A stretch of DNA of 64,000 nucleotides from the NCBI GenBank assembly GCA_025267735.1, contig CM046301.1:66545872-66609871 (forward strand), in the 5' to 3' direction. Below the pieces are notes generated by a model. It saw only the letters and a program-made list of their open reading frames with translations. It was not told where the DNA came from and made no database searches. A program made the position numbers and the translations under genes. Shown here one piece after another: positions 14,501-29,500 of the stretch (position 1 is the first letter of the stretch; each line of letters begins with the position of its first letter). Source of the stretch: Mactra quadrangularis. Lineage: Eukaryota; Mollusca; Bivalvia; Venerida; Mactridae.

Positions 14501-17500
14501 CAGCCTATTAGTATTAATTACCTTATATATTCTAGGACTGTAATGATTCACTGCTAAGTCGAATCCATTCAATTATTTTCTTTTGATTAGATATTTTTTT
14601 ATTCCATTAATTGAATAGTGCAGTCTATTGTTTCAAATCGAATCGGTGCCCTCACAATTGATTTTCCATGTATTGAATTGAATCATTGCCGACCTAATAT
14701 ATTCTCTTTTGTACACCCCTTTCCTAATAAATGCCCATTTTTCTGGAAAACGAACAACTAACAACCAAAGCCAGAAGGGAAAGGGGATATTACTATCTAA
14801 TAGTTACCTGTCCAATCTCTTGCACATGTCTCAGCTTTAAATCAATAAACATACAGTGCAAAGTTTTGTAAACTTGATTTATTTCTTAATTTAATTGCCA
14901 TAACCATTCATCTCATTGATTAAATAAAGTTATTGCATGCTCTGAATGGTCAGAAATAACAATTAGTTAATCTGGCTATGAAATCTAATGGGAAGTTATG
15001 TACAACCAGGAGTTAATTACCTCAGTGCTATAATGTCTTATATGTGAATAATTTATGTGAATTGATCTCATGTTTCACTATGGTCAATATTTCTTCATTT
15101 TTGTGTGGTTCCATGGTCATAGTGACACAGGTATTCAATGTTAAGGTAATCAATTTTAAATATAATCAATTATTTCCAATTGTACAACTGGTCAGTGTTT
15201 AATACTGCCAAGTTCCCTGGATAGACCATTTTGGTTTGTGCAATGCATAATCATGCATTTTTAAAAGATTTTTAAGTCTGAAATGCTTAATTTGAAAAGA
15301 AAAAGGTTCCTATATTAGGGTCATTCCTTTATTCAGATCTTTGATTTTCATGGTCCTTATGTTGGAACTTTATTGTTCATATTGATTGGTCAGTACAAAG
15401 CTAGTCTAACTACATGTGAACAATTATTGTAATGATGTAGAGACATGGTTCCAAAAATGATGTAGACTTAGTTCTGTGCTGATCTGTTGATATGTGGGTT
15501 ATAAGTTGTTGTTCTAGCAAAGAAAAATTTTAAGGAAAACTGGTTAGGTGAGTTAGCAACTGTACATTAACTTATAAAAAAATTAACAAACAGGATGAAA
15601 TCCAGTTGAAAAGAGAGTTATAATGGAACAGATGGCAGGGGACTCGTAACATTATTTGTTTAAAGACTTGAGTGCCTTGTATCATAAATACTTAATGAAG
15701 ATGTTTGTCCTAACAAAGTTTGATGTCTATGGTTTGAATACCATTGGTTTATTATACATGATAAATTTCATTACATCTACTTTATGACAGGTATAAATTA
15801 TTTACTTGATATTTTGTATCGACTATTTAGTACATAAGTTTTTTGTATGATTTTTAAAGGCATTGATTCATGATAATAAAACTGACAAGACTGAACTATA
15901 ACATACTATCTTCTGTGCTGCCAATATGGACTCATGAAATCAGCTGAAAAGGGTCTATCACTTCTGAAAACTCCAGGTCTATTTGGGTCCATTTTTGCCC
16001 ACTCAATCCTTGAAGGGGGTATAGGTTTGGAATTCCCACCTGGAAGGGAATATACCCTTCCATGAAATTTGACAATAATATCAATTTTCCTCCAATATAT
16101 GGAGAAGTTTGCAGCCTTATGGCAGGGTAGGTTAGTACTGGTTACAGACATTTGGGTCCAGGAAAGCTAGATTAGGTGCAACGGACGCCTTAAAATTACC
16201 TAAAAGATAGTGTTGTGGCGGACAATATCAATGTCTTTAACATGTTGATAGATACATATTAAGATATAGAAACATAAGGTGTGTTTAATTGTTGTTAATT
16301 GTATAAAGTTTTTTGTTCAATTAGTACAGTTCTTTGATCTACAAGTTTTTATCATAGTATGTTAGATTTGACAAGTGGCCATTTTGTCTGTCCTTAATTG
16401 ATGACATTAAACTTTTACTTCTTATGTTGTCTTCATGTTTCTATTGGTGTTTGATGAAATAATACGATGTTTGATTGCATTTTGAAGAATTCTGGTTACT
16501 TTGGAGAATAAGGTGTCTGCTTAATGTATGCCTGTAGTCAACATGAAACTGAAACTTGTTTATTTGATTTAATGCCTATTTCTATATTACAAATTAAATG
16601 CTGTTGTACATAATGAAAAAGTTGTTAAAGATAATTATGAAATTAGTATAGTTACCCTTTGCCATGTATATTGTTGAATTATATTCCAACTATCATTGGC
16701 TCATACATTAACCCTGCTGATTTAAATACTCTGAAATTGTTTGATAATCACTGTACATAATTATCTATTACTATTTTCATTGATGATGAGTACAGAAGTA
16801 CTGTAGTGAGTATTTAAATCAGTGGGGTTAATATATGCATCTCTTACAGTTGAAAGGAATTTAGCCATGCTTGATGAGTTTAAATCATTACTTTACTTGA
16901 GTGATTATATTCTTATTATCTAATTATACTAATTAATGCAAAGTCTGGTAAGAATGTCTGATTGACTTAATGATAGATTGTCAGTATAGGTCAATCTCCA
17001 CTGCGCTCGTAACTGTGTTAACTAATGACTTAACTCTACTTAACTACTTTTAGATTTTTTTTAGTTGGTTATTACGTCATATTCAACACATATTTAGGTT
17101 ATATATATGATGGCCAGCTCTTCCTACTATAGGTTTCCTGGACACTTTTCTATATCCAGTACTAACTTACCCTACCACGAGGCCGACAACTCATGTATAG
17201 GATATGACCTACAGCGACCAGGCTTGAACCCGCCATCTCCAGATTCGAAGTTAGACATGCTAACCACTGCGCCACAGTCACGGCTCTTATTTTAGATAGA
17301 TACTTAATTGAATTATCATTGTAATGACATTAGTGAAATGATCTTATTATTCAATTTTCTCTAGAAATTGACAAAAAAAAATAGGATCTTTCAATTACAA
17401 ACATTCTGTGTCTATAGTGGAACTTGACCATAGTTGAATAATTGTTGAAATGCTTTGTAAAGCACCTTTTTGTTTTAATTGAATATATATAAAGTTGAAA

Positions 17501-20500
17501 CATTATGTAAATATTATTTTTATGTATAAAATTAATCTTTAATGCCAAATTTATCATTTTATTTTGAATTGTTAAGAAGGTTATGTAAGATATAAAAAAC
17601 ATAAAATGGTATTTTCTTGGTTTTTGTGTGATTATGTCATTAACCTGTGAAATATGATTAACTGGTTGTAATTAAGCTTCATATTTCATTTAATATATTT
17701 GTGTATTAGACTGAAACGATTCATTGAAACAGAGACGCCAAACAAATCTAGGTATATCTATGTCGGCCCCAAAATGACGACGCTCTTTTTTTTAACAATA
17801 TGCAAATTTATATAAGTGACTCCTGTAAATTATTCATGAGAAAATGTCAGGTTTATTGCACTTTATGCAATGTTGTAAAGTGTGTTTTAAATACAACATT
17901 TAGGTGTTGTATTTTATACATTTAATTAAATGATAATTATGTCTTCATTGTGTTCTATGTTTCAAAATTTTCATTAATCATTTATGTTTTATAATAATGT
18001 TCATTATTTCTGATATTTATATATTAACATAAAATTATCATCTATATAAACTTGTTTATATGTGTACGGTAAAACTAATTGTACAGTTGGTTGTAGAGAC
18101 CATAATTATACCCCCCGCTTCGAAGAAGAGGGGGGTATACTGTTTTACCCTTGTCCGTGCGTCCGTCCATCCGTCCGTCCGTTACAAAATTTCCGTCGCA
18201 GTTTTCTCAGCAACTATATCATGCAGCAGCCTAATACTTTGCATATTGCTTCATCCCATAGTCCCATATGGTGTAAAGCGATTTCATGCTCCTTGCTCAT
18301 CTACTTCCTGTTTGTCGCATATTTTTAGATTTTTGCGGGGGTATCACTAGTGAGCATTAGCTCACAGATTTACTTGTTTAATTTGGTTGTGTCTCTTGTA
18401 TAAATGTAGATTTGTTATCGAAAATTGCAAGAGGGCAAGTTTTTGTAGACTTTTGTTTCAAGTAGGTGTTGTTTGGAAGTGGCGGCAATTTGGAAGTTGC
18501 TGATGTTTGCAGGTGGCTGTTGTTTAGAGGGGGGAGTTATTTGATAGTGGTAGTTATTTAGTGATGATTGATGACTGTTGTTTGAAGAGGGCTGTTGTTG
18601 GTGAAGATTGTTGCTTGAGGGTGGCTGTTATTTGGAGGATGCATGAAGGAACTGTTTGTGGTAGATCAGGCTTTTGTCTCCTTTCTAGCATTGTCAGATG
18701 GACAAAAAACAATGCAGTCTTTGATTTCTCTCAGTGATTTGAGAAGATGGAGTTTTGTTGGAGATGGTCACGATGTCTGTTGTATGGGATTGAAACGGAG
18801 AGTTTATCATAATTTAGAAGCTGGTATGCTATAAAGCTAATTAAGTTTCATGGTTTAGTCAGGTAACAATTACTAGACAGTTCACCATCAAAATATTTAA
18901 GTTAGGCATCTAAGGGCTCTTGAACAAAATCTGAGCATTAAAAAATTTAAGTTTCATCCATTGACCATTTTGGATGTTGAAGTTAAATGAAGGCTTGTTA
19001 ATAATTCATTCTTTGACCTATTACTTAAAGCTAACATGTGTTAGTCCAGATCAAAGAAAGTCTGTAACTTTTGACATTGTATTTGACATATCTGGAAGTC
19101 ATTGCCATTACTGGTGTAACATTGTAATACAGACTGAAGGTGATACAATAGTTTGCCCCTAACCTTTGATAGTACATGCTCCTTTGTAAATTTGTGTTAG
19201 TTAATTAAGGTATTGAATATTCATGGTCATGTTTGAATTTTTTAGTGTATTCATTTACTTAAGGGAAATTTACTTAACAATCCATGGAGTTGGCTTTTAC
19301 ATTAAAAAACTTTAAAATTTCAATGGGTTTTTATTCTGTTCATATATATGGGGGTCAACTTTCTTCTAATGTAAATAATTTCTTGGTGTTAGCTGATTAA
19401 ATTATATGATAGGTCTGCATCATTTTAATGTAAAATCTGATTTATTGTAAAGCTGTGAGGATATATAGGTGCATGGCTCATCAGTAGGGTGCATGTTTCA
19501 ATTTGATAAATGTCCATACAAATTGGGCTCTCTTTGCTGAATCTTTGAGGTATTACAGGAGGTGAAGGTCTGAATGCAGGGGACTAAGTTGCTTTAAGTT
19601 AAAATGATTTCGTCTCACATCTGCAATTTTATCTACCCATATCAATGACTCAATATCTATCAGTTTTAAATCTCAATTTTTGAATTACGGTAATGGAAAA
19701 AACTCCTTCAAAATGTAACAATTATTTTACATTCTGTATCTGACACTTTCTCATTATGATTCAGAATAAAATGTTAAGGTTCCACTTGATGTATTGTAGC
19801 TGTTTTTGAAATGTTCAATAAATATTTCATAATGGCGTCGTAATTTACTATTAATTCAATAATTCTTGTTTATTGTACAGTCATTGAATGACTTGCCATG
19901 AATAGAAAGGAAACCTAACCTCTATTCTGCTACATTGTATATACTTGCTGATTTTTCTATTTTTGTCAAACAGACTTTGTACAAATTAATTACTTGTCAT
20001 GGAGATTAGAGCTAAAAGTGTGTAGATGATAGTATTTCCATGAGCATTTAAACCTTTTCAAACGTTCTCAGTTTTCTTATTTTCATATTAATGTTATTTA
20101 TATAGTCATAGGGCTTTTGTTGAGTCACTTTTGTTACTTATTGCTTGCGAACAGTTTTTTTCATTGTAGCTGTCATTCAAATAGTAAAACATTTTAACAA
20201 AAGGTTTCGAAAATCAATAAAGTCTAGAGTTTGGTTGAAAACTATAAAAATTTCATGTCTTTTATGAACAACCCAGCCTCATAGTGTTTGTATATCATTG
20301 TTTTATGGAATTTTACATTGTGATGAAAGTAATTGAAGTATTTGATATTTGTAGTCTGGCTGTACTATATATCTAGGAATAAAATAGTGATAGATAAAAC
20401 CTGGGTCGATAGCGCAATTGGTAGCACACTGGGAATCTGGAGTCCCTAAGGGGGTATTGGTTTGAATCCCTCTGGGGAGGTTATACCTTTCCATGAAAAT

Positions 20501-23500
20501 TTGACAATAATGTCAATTTTCTTCCATTTATAGGGTATATGGAGAAGTTTCCGGCATTGTGGAGCGGTAGGTGGGTACTGGTTATAGACAAGGGTCCAGA
20601 AAAGCTAGGTTAGGTGCGCTGGATGCAGTCAAATAACTAAAATTGTGTTGATACAGCGCTAAATAAAACTGATAGACAATATTGCTTCTAGTTTATGCTA
20701 GTTTATGCTAGTTTATTTTAACTTGATAGTGAAACAAGTTCTTGCTTGTAAGCTTCATTTTTCAATTTAGATGATGATGGTTGTTAACTTGTTACTAAAT
20801 AATGTTGAAGTTTATTTAACTGTCAGTGGTGCATAGATTAACTACGCTGATTTAAATACTAATTTTGAATTCTCAATCAATAAAAATAGATATTTTTTTA
20901 TGAACAACAGCAAGGTTAATGCATGCATAAAATTGAACAATATCTGTAAGAGAGATCAAGCAAGAGTAGTCTCCCTTTATCTAAAGTATAAATGAATTAA
21001 CAGTTTCATCCATTACTTTGATGGTCCGAATGATGGCGACTCAAAGTCCTTCTCTAATTAAAGGTAGTCATTAGTGGCTCCCAGTATCATTAGTGAACAC
21101 TACTCGAACCTGTGAGTTAATTTGTTGTTTTAACAGATGCTGTGTTAGTCTAATATGTTCTTTAATAGCTTACATACATTATACCATTACAAGTATGGCA
21201 CCAAACTTCTGTTTTGTCACCACAAGTTGTTACTTTATGTGTCAGTTAATACGTGAGGCCTATGGCTGTGTTTAAGACGCGAGTTGTTTTTGTATATAAA
21301 AACTAAAGATGTAGACTTTATTTTGTAGACTACGTACCTGTATAGAGATGTCATGTGTGACATTAGTTCTGTCACTCATAAACATTGTTTTTGTACATTT
21401 AAATTCAACACTTGTTGTTATATGGTGACAAGGGTTTTTTGCTTGGTGATATCAAGAATAGGTTGAAATATAGAGATGGGAAGTCTTACTCTAAAATTTT
21501 GTTGTATAAATTTTTAGGCTTTGATTATGATTGGGACCAAATTGCCTGACTTGTGATTTTAAGTACATTTTTGATAAATTTTATTCAACTTTTTAAATAT
21601 TCAGTTGTATCATGTATGTACCACTGACAGTTGAATACAATTAACCACAGTTGAATACAATTAACCAATTGCTTAGGAATAGAGAGGTCACAGGGTTCAA
21701 ACCCCACTTGGGTCACAACTAATTTCCTTGAGCATACTTAACCAACACTCAGTTGCAAATGGGTACTGTGAAGGATTACCTGTATGAAGGTGATTTTAAT
21801 GATCAGTGGTTATCATACAAAATTGTAAAGTCGACAGAAACAGACTTTAAACCCCACACTAACTTAAATTTTTACTTGAAACTTTATATAAATTTATTGT
21901 TATATATATTTTCAGGAGCAGCTAGAGGAAGCATCAGATGGATTAGAAGCAGCATCTAGACTAAGTGAACAATTAGATAAGAAAGAAGAAGCTATTGATG
22001 CTCTGAGAGAGGAAGGTAAGGGCAGATAACTCTGTTTGTTGATATGTTTATACTCATGACAGTAGCTGGGGTCAGACCCTTCCAAGAATTTACAAAACTA
22101 ATTGGGGACTTTAATTACATGACTTTGATTGTACAGCCCCTTTCCATGCCCCCCCCCCCCCCCGCCCTCAGAAAAAATATGTGATTCTTCTCTAATTCTA
22201 TGCAATACAAAATTTGAATTTTGAAAAAAGAAGATATTTGTTCTTTCTAGATTGTTTTGCACTACTATTTTCCCCCACAATTGATTCATTAAAATGCAAT
22301 ATCATCATACTCCTAGGCTTAATTTTGAGGTTTTGTGTGTGAATTGAAATTATGCAAAATGTTTACATGTCTTCATTTTCAATAAAAAAATGCTCAAAGT
22401 TTTCTTATGAATGATTTCAATAGGTTTACGTCAATTGAGAATCCTTGAACACAGAACAGAAAATTTCTGTTTTATCAAACTTTATGCAGAACATAAAAAA
22501 TATATCTCAATTTTAAAGTAGGTGAACTCAAACCTTAATCAGTACTGTTAAAATTTAGTATTTCTCGCAGGATGTACTTTATTGCCTATTGTTGAATTTT
22601 GTATTCATAGCATGTTTCAATTTAGCTTTCCCACTTATAGGTTTTCAGGAAATGGACTATTTATGATAATTAGGTTAAATATGAGGCAATGAAAAACAGA
22701 GGTGACAAAAATGAAATCTGACAAAAAAGTTCAAAAAGGTTTTTTGTCAATGGTGTGATTCATATGTTTAAAAAAAGTAATTTAAAGATAGAAATGTTGG
22801 TTTTCCTGTTTGCATACTTGTGTCTGTTTTTCATGGCCTTGTATGAGTGAACATGATTTAATTGTGAGAGCAATATGATGGTTTTGTACAGTGAAAACAT
22901 TGTGTATAAATTGATGGGTTTTTCACAGCCTCCTTATAATACAGAATGATTTGATACAATTTATCTTGGCAAGTTTTTTTATTTATGGGAAATAGTCTGG
23001 TCACGTTATTACAATGTGTTGTAACATGTACATGTAGATATATCAATGTTAATTTTAGCAATATCTGTACAAATTATAGCCAGATCTAGGACAAACATGA
23101 AGTTAATCAAGAGCTTATCAATACTTCTTTGTTGTGCTCTTTGCAATAATTGAAAAGAAACAGTTGGTCACTCTTTGCAAACTTTTTTGTATAGAAAAAA
23201 TATTCCACTTGCTTCAAGCAGAAGTGATTATTTAAAAGGGTTTTTCATTAATATCATCTTTGTGAAATATCAGCTAGGTTATTAAATAGTAGTTTTCTAA
23301 AATTAACAACAGAATAATATAGTCCACCAAGGGAATAACAATCCTCTTGTGTATATTATGCCATGTCTCCCTAGAGGAATTGCCACCAAGTTTGAGTCCT
23401 TACCTTTCATAGAATATTCATTTACAGTGCTTTTTAAAGCTGTTTTTAAATGGATTCTAAGCATTTACATAAATTAATGACATAAGCTGATGTAATTCAA

Positions 23501-26500
23501 TTTAATTAATTCAAAACCAGCCAACTTAATTAATTGATCATTGAAATATTGAAACCAGGTGCAAAACTTATATCAACAATTTATATATGTCTGACCTTGT
23601 TTTGTGTACAATTTAGAGGTATCTGACCTGCATAATGTATACAATGGGATGCATAGGTTTTTGATAAAAACAAGATGTTTGTTACATGCAGGGTAAAGTA
23701 ATTTAAGTAATTTAACATTGTTGAAGAATTATACAATGTCTGAAACATTGTACCTAGTATAATTTTTAAATTCTGTGAAAATCCATTAAAACTTAGTAAA
23801 GATCTGCAGGGGTGGATATGGAAATTATTTAAGAGGAGGGGGTTCCAGCATATGACTTTTGCAGGGGAAGGGAAAGGGGCGAGAGGTGCAGACACCAAAA
23901 CATGATTGAATCCTGTCTTCAATGTTTTTGCTCACATACCTTTGCTGAAGTTTAAGGGGTCAGACTTCTTCAAGATCCTGGACTGCAATTATTTTTCGTT
24001 TTGATCTTCAAGTTTAAGATGCACTGCAGAAAAGGGAAATGCAGAATTATTCAATGATACTTAAACAACTACAAATGCATATAACAAAAGTTTGACTAAA
24101 TTTTGATGAATGTTTCAAATTGACAAACTTTTCATCTAATCGCCAGTTACAAGTTAAAAGTGTATCTCTTGTTCATTTAACATTAACATCTCTAGCCTAC
24201 TGCCCCATATACTTGCCTCTAAAACGATGTTCGTAGCTTGTTTTACATATTAATTGAAATTACATTTTGTCTGCATTGTGTCTCATATCCAGTGAGTTGT
24301 ACTTGTTTAGAAAAATGGCTCTAGGGCAAATTTTAAACTTTAATATACTTGTAATAAGGCAATAGATAAAGTCAGAAAATTTATGACAAGTTTTCTCGCT
24401 CGCCTCATTATGCAGTATGGACATGTGCTCTTAGGAAATGCAAGTTTTTAAACAAAGATGTTCGTATAGTACGCTTTGTAATTGTTAATTTTAATTGGAC
24501 TTGGGATGTAAATTAGTATATATTTCTGGAGACTGTAAAAAGATAAGTATTTCATTGTTTCTTTGATAGATTGTTTTAAGATTTTTGTGTTTTTTTGATT
24601 AATGATATTTAAACCATGTTCTAATTTAATGACACTGAATGGTTATAATAAAAGGTTTAAATTGTTGGTGAAATGTTTCCCGTGTAGTATTGAACAGTAT
24701 TCAGTCGTCACCTGAAATTTTCTCGAGTATTGAGCCTGATTTAATGTTTTGCAAAATATGTAGTAATGGGTAAAATTAATTAACTACATGTAGTGCAACT
24801 GTATGAAATTAGTAATTTTACTAGCTGTGTTGACTGGTCCTTGGCTTAGGGCTACTGGGTTAAGGGGATAAAGGACCAATTTTCTGAATTTGTTCTTGTC
24901 CGGCTAATTCAAAAAGATGAATTCTTTTGTTTTAAATTTGACTTCAGAACTTCCTTTTTTCTGTTTCTTACATAAAATATTGTCTGCAGACTACACTTCC
25001 TGTCTATGTTTCAACCATTGGTTGGTTTGAGTGACAGCTGAGGTTTTAACTGTTTCTATTCTTTATAGTATTCTGAATTAAGGGAATAAGAATTATAGAA
25101 TTTTGTTCATATTGTCAGGATTTTTTGTTTTTATTGTATTATAGTATTGTTTAACATCGATTTTAAATCAAAACTTTTAAGGAAACATGACCATAGATGG
25201 CGGGAAATTCAAAATCAGTCTAAGTTGAAAAGATCCATTGTTGAAAATTCACTTTCTTTTAAGAGAAATGGTGTTTTACTGTATGTGTTAAATGCATTAT
25301 ATCAATGTAACCAACAACCAATTGTTGTTATACTTGGCCTAAATGTGATATGTCTTTATATTATTTGAAAAGTCATTGCAATTTTGATGATGAGTCAGGC
25401 CATACTTTTACTAAAATTACATTTTTTTTGTCAAAATTCTAGGACATGTTTTCTTTATTAAATGTATATGTTAGTAAACTTTGTCTCTTAAGCTGATTTC
25501 CCTCCTTTTTTAATTGGAACAAATTTATTCTCTTACAAAGTTTAAGCTGATATACCTTGGTTAAAAATGGATAATTCCCAATTTACTATTAAATTTAAAT
25601 TAGATATTATATCACTCATACACAGCATGTCTTGAACATTTTACAAGGGGTTAAAATGTAGAAAATTCATTTGATAAACTTCATAAATTCAAATTTCTTA
25701 AGTCAACATTGCATTACCATAGCAACCAATCATTTATGACTGGCTATTTATGATCCCAAATCTGTTCAACTAGGCCCTTATCAGGGTTTGACTTAGAGGT
25801 ATGCTAACATGGGAAAAGTTTGAAATCTTAAGTCTCAAGTTGATTAAAATGTTGAAGTTTGGTTATCATCATATCCTGTTGTAAGAGGGTATTTATCAAG
25901 GGGCTGTCATACTCCTCGCATAGATTATGCACCATTTTATACATTTAGGATTATCTAGGACTTTTATTGGCTGGCTTCTGTCATACCATTTATGGTTTAT
26001 CTTTAATATCCGTGTGTGTGGGGGACTGGGGGGTTTTATGTGCAATTTCTTGTGCAATATCAGCTTATGTCTCATCTACTTGAAAAACATACCTTTGTAG
26101 TTACCTAACATGAAGATTTAAGACGACTTTACATGCACAAACTAATACTCTAGACCTATCTTAGAAATTATAAATCATTGTAAATCATTCTATTTAAATC
26201 AGCCATTTTGTTTGTATGTATGATAGCTCTTATCCAAGATCAAAGAAAATTTGACATAAATCACCAATCCATTCCCCCAAAAATATAAAAAATGCACATT
26301 TTTTGGATATTCTTAAAATTTTCTCAAGATAAGATCAGCTTTTTCAGAAATCCATTTCGCTTGTTAATCGCTAAACGGTCGTAACTCTATATAAGAAAAG
26401 AGTGAGTTATGACTGTTTTGCGCTAAACCCGTGATTTAATATTTGTCTGAAGTCTGATTAAATACACTTGTTACTAAATCACCATTTTGAAATTCTTTAA

Positions 26501-29500
26501 ATACCATTAAAAAATTCGAAAATGCATATTCTCGAGATTCATGTATTCTCGAGATTGTTCTCAAATTCAAAATTTTCAGAAATCAGTTTTCTGTTTAGTC
26601 TGAATTCTGATGTAAGACTAGTTGGTTGTTAGTTACCTATACAATATCATCATGCGTTGACTCATTCTCTTAATGATCATCTAATAATTTAATGGTTTTC
26701 TTTTGTAATTTGTATCCATTTTAAATACATTTAGTGCTTAACTTGATTACTCCTACTGTAATTTGACTCATTTCTACCTAATGGGCATAAACGAAAGTTG
26801 ATACAAGCTGTGTGAAATGCACAAAATTGACTCATTTATAACAAATCATTGTTCTATACTAGATCATGCTAGGATAAATGGTTTGAAAGCTTGGCCACCC
26901 CTTTATCTTAGACTGTTGAAAAAAGAGAGTTAAACAAAACCTAAACAAAGATAAAGTTTAACATGTTTAGAGTTAAGAAATTTGGACATGTTGCTTCTAC
27001 TATGCTCTGTACTAGCTAGCTCACACCAATTAAAAGGAGTTAAGACGAAATCCTGATGTATATAAACTTTATATTGCTCTTTGTTATAAAACATGTTTTC
27101 TTTTCAGGTTATATTTGTACATGTTCATATAATTCATTGACATGTTTAAACATCCTATATTAATGACATGTTTTACTCTATTCAATGTATTTTACTCTGT
27201 GTTTTATACCATGTTTCACTGTGTTATGTTTCACTATGTATTTCAGTGTTATGTGTTTCATTGTAGTGTGTTTCACTCTATATGTGTTTAACCACTTGTG
27301 TGTTCACTATGTGTTTCAGTATAGCGTGTTTCACCATGTTTAAACACTTCTCTGTGTGTTTCTCTCAGCGCTAGCGTGTTTTGTGTGTGTTCTTTCCTGC
27401 TATTACTGCCCATGCCTGTTTACTTAGAATTTCCAAACAAATTTGGAAACAATTGCTTCAAATTTCTTTATTTTGATGCCAGCTTGTTTTATTTTTGCTT
27501 TAAAGATGCTTGTATCAAAGTTTACTTTCCAGTCAATCTTTTAACCTTTGTAGAGCAAGCTTCTAGCTGAGGCAAATCATTTTTTTTGTTGCTTTTTTAC
27601 GCAATTCTAGTCTAAAAACGCTTAGTCGTTTTTTTCTGCAGTTTTTAGTCTTTTTTTCAAGAAAACTGAAATCTCAAGACATGAAAATTGTTTGGTTGTT
27701 TAATATCAGCTGGTAATCCTGAGGTAAAAGTTGAAATCTCTCAGGTTGCTGGTTGGTATTCTACAAACGGGCATCTATATCAACGGTAAGGGCAGTTAAT
27801 AGTGGTAGCGTATATAGTATCTTGTTCGTCTCTTCTCTTCTTTACTGTTCTTTGATCTATCTGCTTTGCTTATAGTGGCTTTCCCATACTCTACTTCTCT
27901 CTCTTGTCTGTACATCTGTCTGTCTGTATCCTCTCACTGTTTACTTTATCACCTTAGATTATGTGTTTCTTTATTTGTGTGATCGTATATTCTTGTACAT
28001 TGAGACAATGGAGTATACACTGTAGTTACAATATGTTATGTATGATAAGCCTTGGACCTGCAGCTGCTGAGGTTAGCACTCTTTACTACAAATGCAGTAT
28101 TTCAGATTTCTGTCTGTTGCTGGTCATTATTATTCCCTAATGTTAGGCAGGCTTGTCACCACCTTTTGGAAGAGTAAGCCAGTACAGTAAGCAAAGTAAC
28201 CATATTGGCTATAACAAAATCCTGTAATTTTTGACAATTCTTAATTCCAAAATGTATAATATGAGAAGAAAGGTTCCTATATTAAGACTGTTTCTCCAAT
28301 ATCCGTGTGATGGTCTTATCTGTGGAACATTACTGTGCACTAAATCATGGGAAAATAGTCAGAAAAGTTGAACAGTGAGTTGTCTACCCTAAATATATGT
28401 ACCAAAGTTACAGTATGCTGATCAACAGATTTGAAGCCCATAAAGAAGGATAATGTATGTAGTATTTCAAAATTTAAAGCTTCAATCTAAAACTAACAAT
28501 AATTTGGTATAGTTTACATCTAAATGGGATAGTCTTGTGTAGTTAACGACTGTAATATTAAAAAATAAATAATAATTATGTACAATTGGCATCTTTATAA
28601 CTTATATAAATTCATGATTTCCTGTTTTGACTCATGTTTGAATTAAACGTGACTATACTATTTACATCTGCAATTGTTCCTTGCTACTAAAATTGTTCCC
28701 GATCAATTGCCTATGTAATTGAAATAAAACTTGTTCAAGGTTCAATTATGCATGTAGTTGATGCATGATGCATATTAAAAGTATATATTAACTAAGGTGT
28801 GACAAATAATTTCAAATGTTAACGTCATTCATGCATTTAGTTCGAATACATTAAATATACATTGTTGACTCAATTAAGGACAATACAATACTGATGGATA
28901 TAATTGTTAAGGTTTCATCGGCTCTTGATAAGGTCGGTCAAATAAGTTAATTTTTTCCGCTTATTCAGTTTGTACTATTATTTTATATTGATAATTTACC
29001 TTTTTTTATGCATACACATACATGTAAATTGTAATATGAAATTTTTACCATATAGGTTGTATTGCCTCAATGAATCTAATTGTTAAATGCACTTTATACA
29101 TCATTTATCGCCTACGCATTCTTGATGAATGGTTTTAAAATGTTCAGTTAACTAATTGACGATAAGTAAAGTTATTTTTTGTGTGGATGATTTTCAATAT
29201 TTGTTATAATATTCATATTGTCTCAGTGTATGGAGTATATAATATCTGTGTTGTGTTCTCATCTATGTTTTATGTTATGATGCTACTGACTATCTTTTTC
29301 TAGCATTTTGTATGTGAGTTAATCTTCTTCATGTATTTGATTGAAGCATTACTCTTTGCTTAGTATGTGCAGTTTGAAGTGAGATAGAATGCTACATTTC
29401 TGCATGTGGCTGAATTTTTACTTTGAAAAAAAGTTGAATTTGGAAGGACCCAACTTGGATATCACTACACCTCTGAGGCATGAAGGAATATGGATAGGAC

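Larger units (their letters stand above)
5164..21915 (+). other. TRIP11 long intron, 16.75 kb
   Basis: The frame closes perfectly from LKYTK to EQLEEAS across this intron, so no coding exon is required in it. Separately listed contents are three C/D snoRNAs, SINEs, a hAT MITE, other MITEs, a minisatellite and one hairpin-ended repeat. The stretches 5720-7266, 10200-11640, 11965-14524, 14710-15980 and 18640-20390 are AT-rich and hold nothing else I can identify. Unrecognised non-coding or alternative exons are possible. Confidence 0.75.

Noticed and set aside
4009..18350. Open frames of about 96-102 codons in the two hairpin-ended repeats
   Set aside because: They are shared only because the repeat itself is shared, overlap in several frames, and encode nothing recognisable.
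20401..20475. Functional tRNA gene
   Set aside because: The box A/box B head is followed by a SINE body repeated elsewhere and does not give a clean cloverleaf by eye.
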